Source: an uncultured Roseburia sp. (GTDB taxonomy: Bacteria; Bacillota; Clostridia; Lachnospirales; Lachnospiraceae). From it: 8,081 nucleotides of DNA. Position numbers and translations under genes: made by a program. Each line of letters begins with the position of its first letter. Position 1 is the first letter of the stretch. Of the stretch, positions 5,845 through 8,081 are shown in pieces. Under the pieces are notes generated by a model. That model was not told the DNA's origin. It ran no database searches and saw only the letters and a program-made list of their open reading frames with translations. The DNA lies in NCBI GenBank assembly GCA_934307185.1, contig CAKRCJ010000091.1:1-8081 (forward strand). Direction: 5' to 3'.

Positions 5845-5923
5845 AGGATTTTTGTACAATCATAGATAGTTAAAATTGAGTTTCACAATTATCTAAACAC
5901 AATAAGATACAAGGAGAACTAGC

Positions 5924-7870
5924 ATGATAAGAAAATATCCAAACCTCTGCAAGCCGATTACGCTTGGCAGAGTGACTTTCAAAAATAGAATGTTTTCCGC
6001 TCCGATGGGTGGAACGGATATTACAAATGACGGTTGTATCGGACCGAAGTCCACTGCATTTTATGAGCTTCGTGCAAAAGGTGGGGCGGGCGCAGTGACC
6101 GTTTCCGAGTGTATGGTGCACCCGAAAACAGACGGCAGCCATGCCTATCATTTGGATCCTGCCATTTTAAATTCATTGGCGAGTGCAACTTATACAGCAG
6201 ATGCCATCAGACGGCACGGTTCTATTCCGTCCATTGAACTGTCACATTCCGGTATGTACGCTGGAACTTATATGACAGATAAGACAAAACAGAAGGAAAT
6301 GTGTCAGTGGGGCCCTTCCGCCTGCACGAGGGCAGATGGGGTAGCCGTACATGAGCTGACACAGGAAATGATTGACGATATTGTAGCTTCTTATGGAAAA
6401 ACAGCGGCAATGGCAAAGCGCGCCGGTTTTGAAATGATTATGATACATGGCGGCCACGGCTGGCTTATCAATCAGTTTTTGTCTCCGATGTTTAATCACA
6501 GAACCGATGCATATGGCGGCAGTATTGAAAATAGGTGTCGTTTTGCAATTGAGGTGTTAAAAGCGGTAAGAGAGGCAGTCGGACCATTTTTCCCGATTGA
6601 ATTTCGTATGAGTGGTGCCGAATTTGTAGAGGAAGGTTATGACCTTGCCACGGGTGTGGAGATTGCGAAAATATTAGAGCCGTATGTGGATCTTTTGCAT
6701 GTATCAGCCGGTACTTACCAGAGAACCTTCGGGGATACACACCCATCCATGTTCAAAGAACATGGCTGCAATGTTTATCTGGCAGCAGAAATCAAAAAAC
6801 ATGTAAGCGTTCCGGTTGCAACGATTGGAGGTTTAAATGACCCGGCACAGATGGAAGAAATCATTGCCTCCGGCAAGGCAGATGTAGTAGAAATGGCAAG
6901 AGCGCTTTTGGCTGACCCGTATCTTCCTGCGAAAATTATGGAAAACAGGGACGATGAGATTGTGCGTTGTTTAAGATGCTTTACCTGTATGGCAGAGCGG
7001 GCGGCAACCTCTACAAGAAGATGTACCGTCAATCCGGTGATTGGACGTGAAATAGAAGGTGATGTCATTTATCCTGCCCCGGTAAAAAAGAAGGTTCTTA
7101 TCGCCGGCGGTGGTCCGGGTGGATTGTATGCTGCATACACAGCGGCAAAGCGCGGACATGAGGTTATTCTCTGTGAGAAAGAGCCAGAGCTTGGTGGAAT
7201 TTTAAAGAGTGAGCAGGCGCTTCCTTTTAAATATGAAATGTACCAGCTGACTGGAGTTTATGAGAAAATGGCAAGAACTGCAGGAGCCAAAATCCGTCTG
7301 AACACCGAGGTGACAAAGGAGTACGTCGAAAAAGAAGCACCGGACGCACTGATTATCGCGGTTGGTTCGAAACCGCTCATTCCTCCAATCAAAGGAATTG
7401 ACGGGGAAAATGTCATTGTCGTGAACAATTATTATAAACAGAAGGAACAATGCAAGGATATGGTTGTTGTATTTGGCGGCGGACTTGCCGGCTGTGAGTG
7501 TGCCATTCATCTTGGTATGGAGGGAAAACGCGTAGAGCTTGTGGAAATGCGGGATATGCTTGCGCCGGATGCAAATGTAAGACACCGTCCACTTTTGTTA
7601 AAAGAGATTGAAAAATATCTTACCGTACATACCGGGCTTCGCGGAATTGAAGTCACAGAGAAAGGTGTTTTGTGTCTTGACAAGGACGAAAAGGAAGTGT
7701 TCGTTCCGGGCGAGACGGTTATCTGTGCATTGGGACAGCGCTCCAGAACAGATATCGTGGAAGAACTCCGTGACAGTGCACCATATGTCTCGGTAATCGG
7801 GGATGCGGAAAAAGTGTCTACGATTACGAATGCGGTGTACCGGGGATATCATACGGCGCTGGATTTATAG
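5924..7870 (+). CDS. FMN/4Fe-4S/FAD ene-reductase-type flavoenzyme (BaiCD / enoate reductase / 2,4-dienoyl-CoA reductase family)
   Basis: This 648-residue cytosolic oxidoreductase has the three-part design of Clostridial enoate reductases, BaiCD/BaiH, flavone reductase FLR and the flavanone-cleaving reductase Fcr. Residues 1-340 are an Old-Yellow-Enzyme TIM barrel binding FMN, with the hallmark HGGHGWLINQFLSP (175-188) and NHRTDAYGGSIENR (191-204). Four cysteines at 349, 352, 355 and 367 (C-x2-C-x2-C-x11-C) should hold a 4Fe-4S cluster. Residues 388-648 bind FAD and NAD(P)H, with AGGGPGGL at 394-401 and a second Rossmann motif GGGLAGCE at 518-525. Electrons would pass from NADH through FAD and the cluster to FMN, then reduce an activated C=C bond or similar. 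The Tyr that acts near the substrate in E. coli FadH is replaced by Trp180. ATG 5924 has AAGGAG seven bases upstream. The substrate is not determinable. Confidence 0.88.
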   Translation: MIRKYPNLCKPITLGRVTFKNRMFSAPMGGTDITNDGCIGPKSTAFYELRAKGGAGAVTVSECMVHPKTDGSHAYHLDPAILNSLASATYTADAIRRHGSIPSIELSHSGMYAGTYMTDKTKQKEMCQWGPSACTRADGVAVHELTQEMIDDIVASYGKTAAMAKRAGFEMIMIHGGHGWLINQFLSPMFNHRTDAYGGSIENRCRFAIEVLKAVREAVGPFFPIEFRMSGAEFVEEGYDLATGVEIAKILEPYVDLLHVSAGTYQRTFGDTHPSMFKEHGCNVYLAAEIKKHVSVPVATIGGLNDPAQMEEIIASGKADVVEMARALLADPYLPAKIMENRDDEIVRCLRCFTCMAERAATSTRRCTVNPVIGREIEGDVIYPAPVKKKVLIAGGGPGGLYAAYTAAKRGHEVILCEKEPELGGILKSEQALPFKYEMYQLTGVYEKMARTAGAKIRLNTEVTKEYVEKEAPDALIIAVGSKPLIPPIKGIDGENVIVVNNYYKQKEQCKDMVVVFGGGLAGCECAIHLGMEGKRVELVEMRDMLAPDANVRHRPLLLKEIEKYLTVHTGLRGIEVTEKGVLCLDKDEKEVFVPGETVICALGQRSRTDIVEELRDSAPYVSVIGDAEKVSTITNAVYRGYHTALDL

Positions 7871-8028
7871 GAAAATCGGAGTTTAATGAAAATAAAGGAC
7901 GCTGCCACATTGTAAGGCTGTGTTATGGATTTGAAAAGACTTTTTACGATAGTCTACTACGAATAAAAAACGCAGGGATGGCATCGAAAATTCCATTGCC
8001 CAGGGCATTACGATAAGCCTCAAAAAGC
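7871..8028 (+). other. Non-coding tail after the flavoenzyme gene
   Basis: No convincing gene is visible here. The stretch contains partly self-complementary segments: TAGT/ACTA flanked by T5 and A6 around 7941-7970, and GGGATGG (7975-7981) opposite CCATTGCCC (7993-8001). A frame open from about 7953 to the right edge reads RDGIENSIAQGITISLKKQE onward but has no start codon or ribosome binding site. The self-complementary make-up suggests structured RNA or an intergenic repeat rather than a coding region. Confidence 0.35.
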
Positions 8029-8062
8029 AAGAAAAATGGAAGCAGTGGCTTCCACTTTTCTT
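8029..8062. terminator. Strong hairpin, probably a rho-independent (possibly bidirectional) terminator
   Basis: The left arm is AAGAAAA, one mismatched base, then TGGAAGC (8029-8043). The loop is AGTG. The right arm is GCTTCCA, one mismatched base, then TTTTCTT (8048-8062). This makes a 14-pair stem with a single mismatch, an A-rich upstream side and a T-rich downstream side. It could stop transcription arriving from the flavoenzyme gene and also from a gene lying beyond the right edge on the other strand. Confidence 0.6.
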
Positions 8063-8081
8063 AGAGTCTTATCTTCATTGG

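Noticed and set aside
5852..5904. Possible promoter in the 79-base gap before the flavoenzyme gene (TTGTAC or TTGAGT)
   Set aside because: Spacings and -10 candidates (TAAAAT 13 bases away, ACAATA 17 bases away) are poor. The imperfect dyad AGATAGTTAAAATTG/CAATTATCT is also weak, so separate transcription is left open.
7953..8081. Open frame to the right edge reading RDGIENSIAQGITISLKKQE and onward
   Set aside because: It has no start codon or ribosome binding site, and it runs through the strong hairpin at 8029-8062. It is more likely non-coding, although a gene fragment cannot be excluded.
1..8081. CRISPR arrays, tRNA or rRNA genes, intact insertion sequences
   Set aside because: No regularly spaced direct repeats, no tRNA-like T-loop with matching stems, no rRNA-like conserved tracts and no transposase motifs were seen on reading both strands.

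Overview
The window looks like chromosomal DNA of a low-to-moderate GC Gram-positive anaerobe of the class Clostridia, probably Lachnospiraceae. The evidence is the AT-rich intergenic DNA, strong AGGAGG-like ribosome binding sites, sigma-A type promoters, and the gene families: DUF3021, a two-gene SufC/SufB-type cassette, a DUF134/NifX-like fusion, a DUF6198/cytidylate-kinase-like fusion, and a BaiCD/enoate-reductase type flavoenzyme. The species call is inference. All convincing genes read on the + strand.

Layout. 1-171 is the end of a small membrane protein, probably DUF3021. 172-700 is a gene graveyard. It holds an internally deleted remnant of a C_GCAxxG_C_C redox protein (211-340), an unrecognised gene broken by a frameshift at a T8 run (346-595), and a short orphan C-terminal tail (604-678). 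A sigma-A type promoter (703-731) overlaps a perfect 14-bp inverted repeat (727-774). It leads into a scar of an HxlR-family regulator whose ends survive while the middle is gone (866-1010), then into an intact two-gene Fe-S assembly cassette: a SufC-like ATPase (1072-1806) and a short SufB-like scaffold (1808-2731). This resembles the minimal SmsCB/SufCB machinery, with no SufS, SufU or SufD visible here.

A near-consensus promoter (2779-2807) drives a DUF134 helix-turn-helix protein fused to a NifX/NifB-like domain with a His/Cys-rich tail (2843-3628). An internal start at 3221 has its own strong ribosome binding site. Another promoter (3672-3701) precedes three genes that may form one unit: a PhlG/phloretin-hydrolase family zinc hydrolase (3764-4552), a membrane DUF6198/YczE-like domain fused to a cytidylate-kinase-like domain (4573-5844), and a 648-residue FMN/Fe-S/FAD ene-reductase-type flavoenzyme (5924-7870). 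The last 200 bases hold no clear gene but carry a strong hairpin (8029-8062).

How the parts may fit. The left half concerns Fe-S and metal-cofactor handling: SufC/SufB-like assembly and the DUF134-NifX-like protein. The right half pairs an Old-Yellow-Enzyme-type reductase, which itself needs an Fe-S cluster, with a C-C bond hydrolase of the phloretin/diacetylphloroglucinol type. In gut Clostridia such as Eubacterium ramulus, a reductase of this kind opens flavanones to dihydrochalcones and a hydrolase of this family cleaves the dihydrochalcone. A polyphenol or related aryl-ketone catabolic module is therefore the most attractive hypothesis here. Neither substrate can be read from the sequence.
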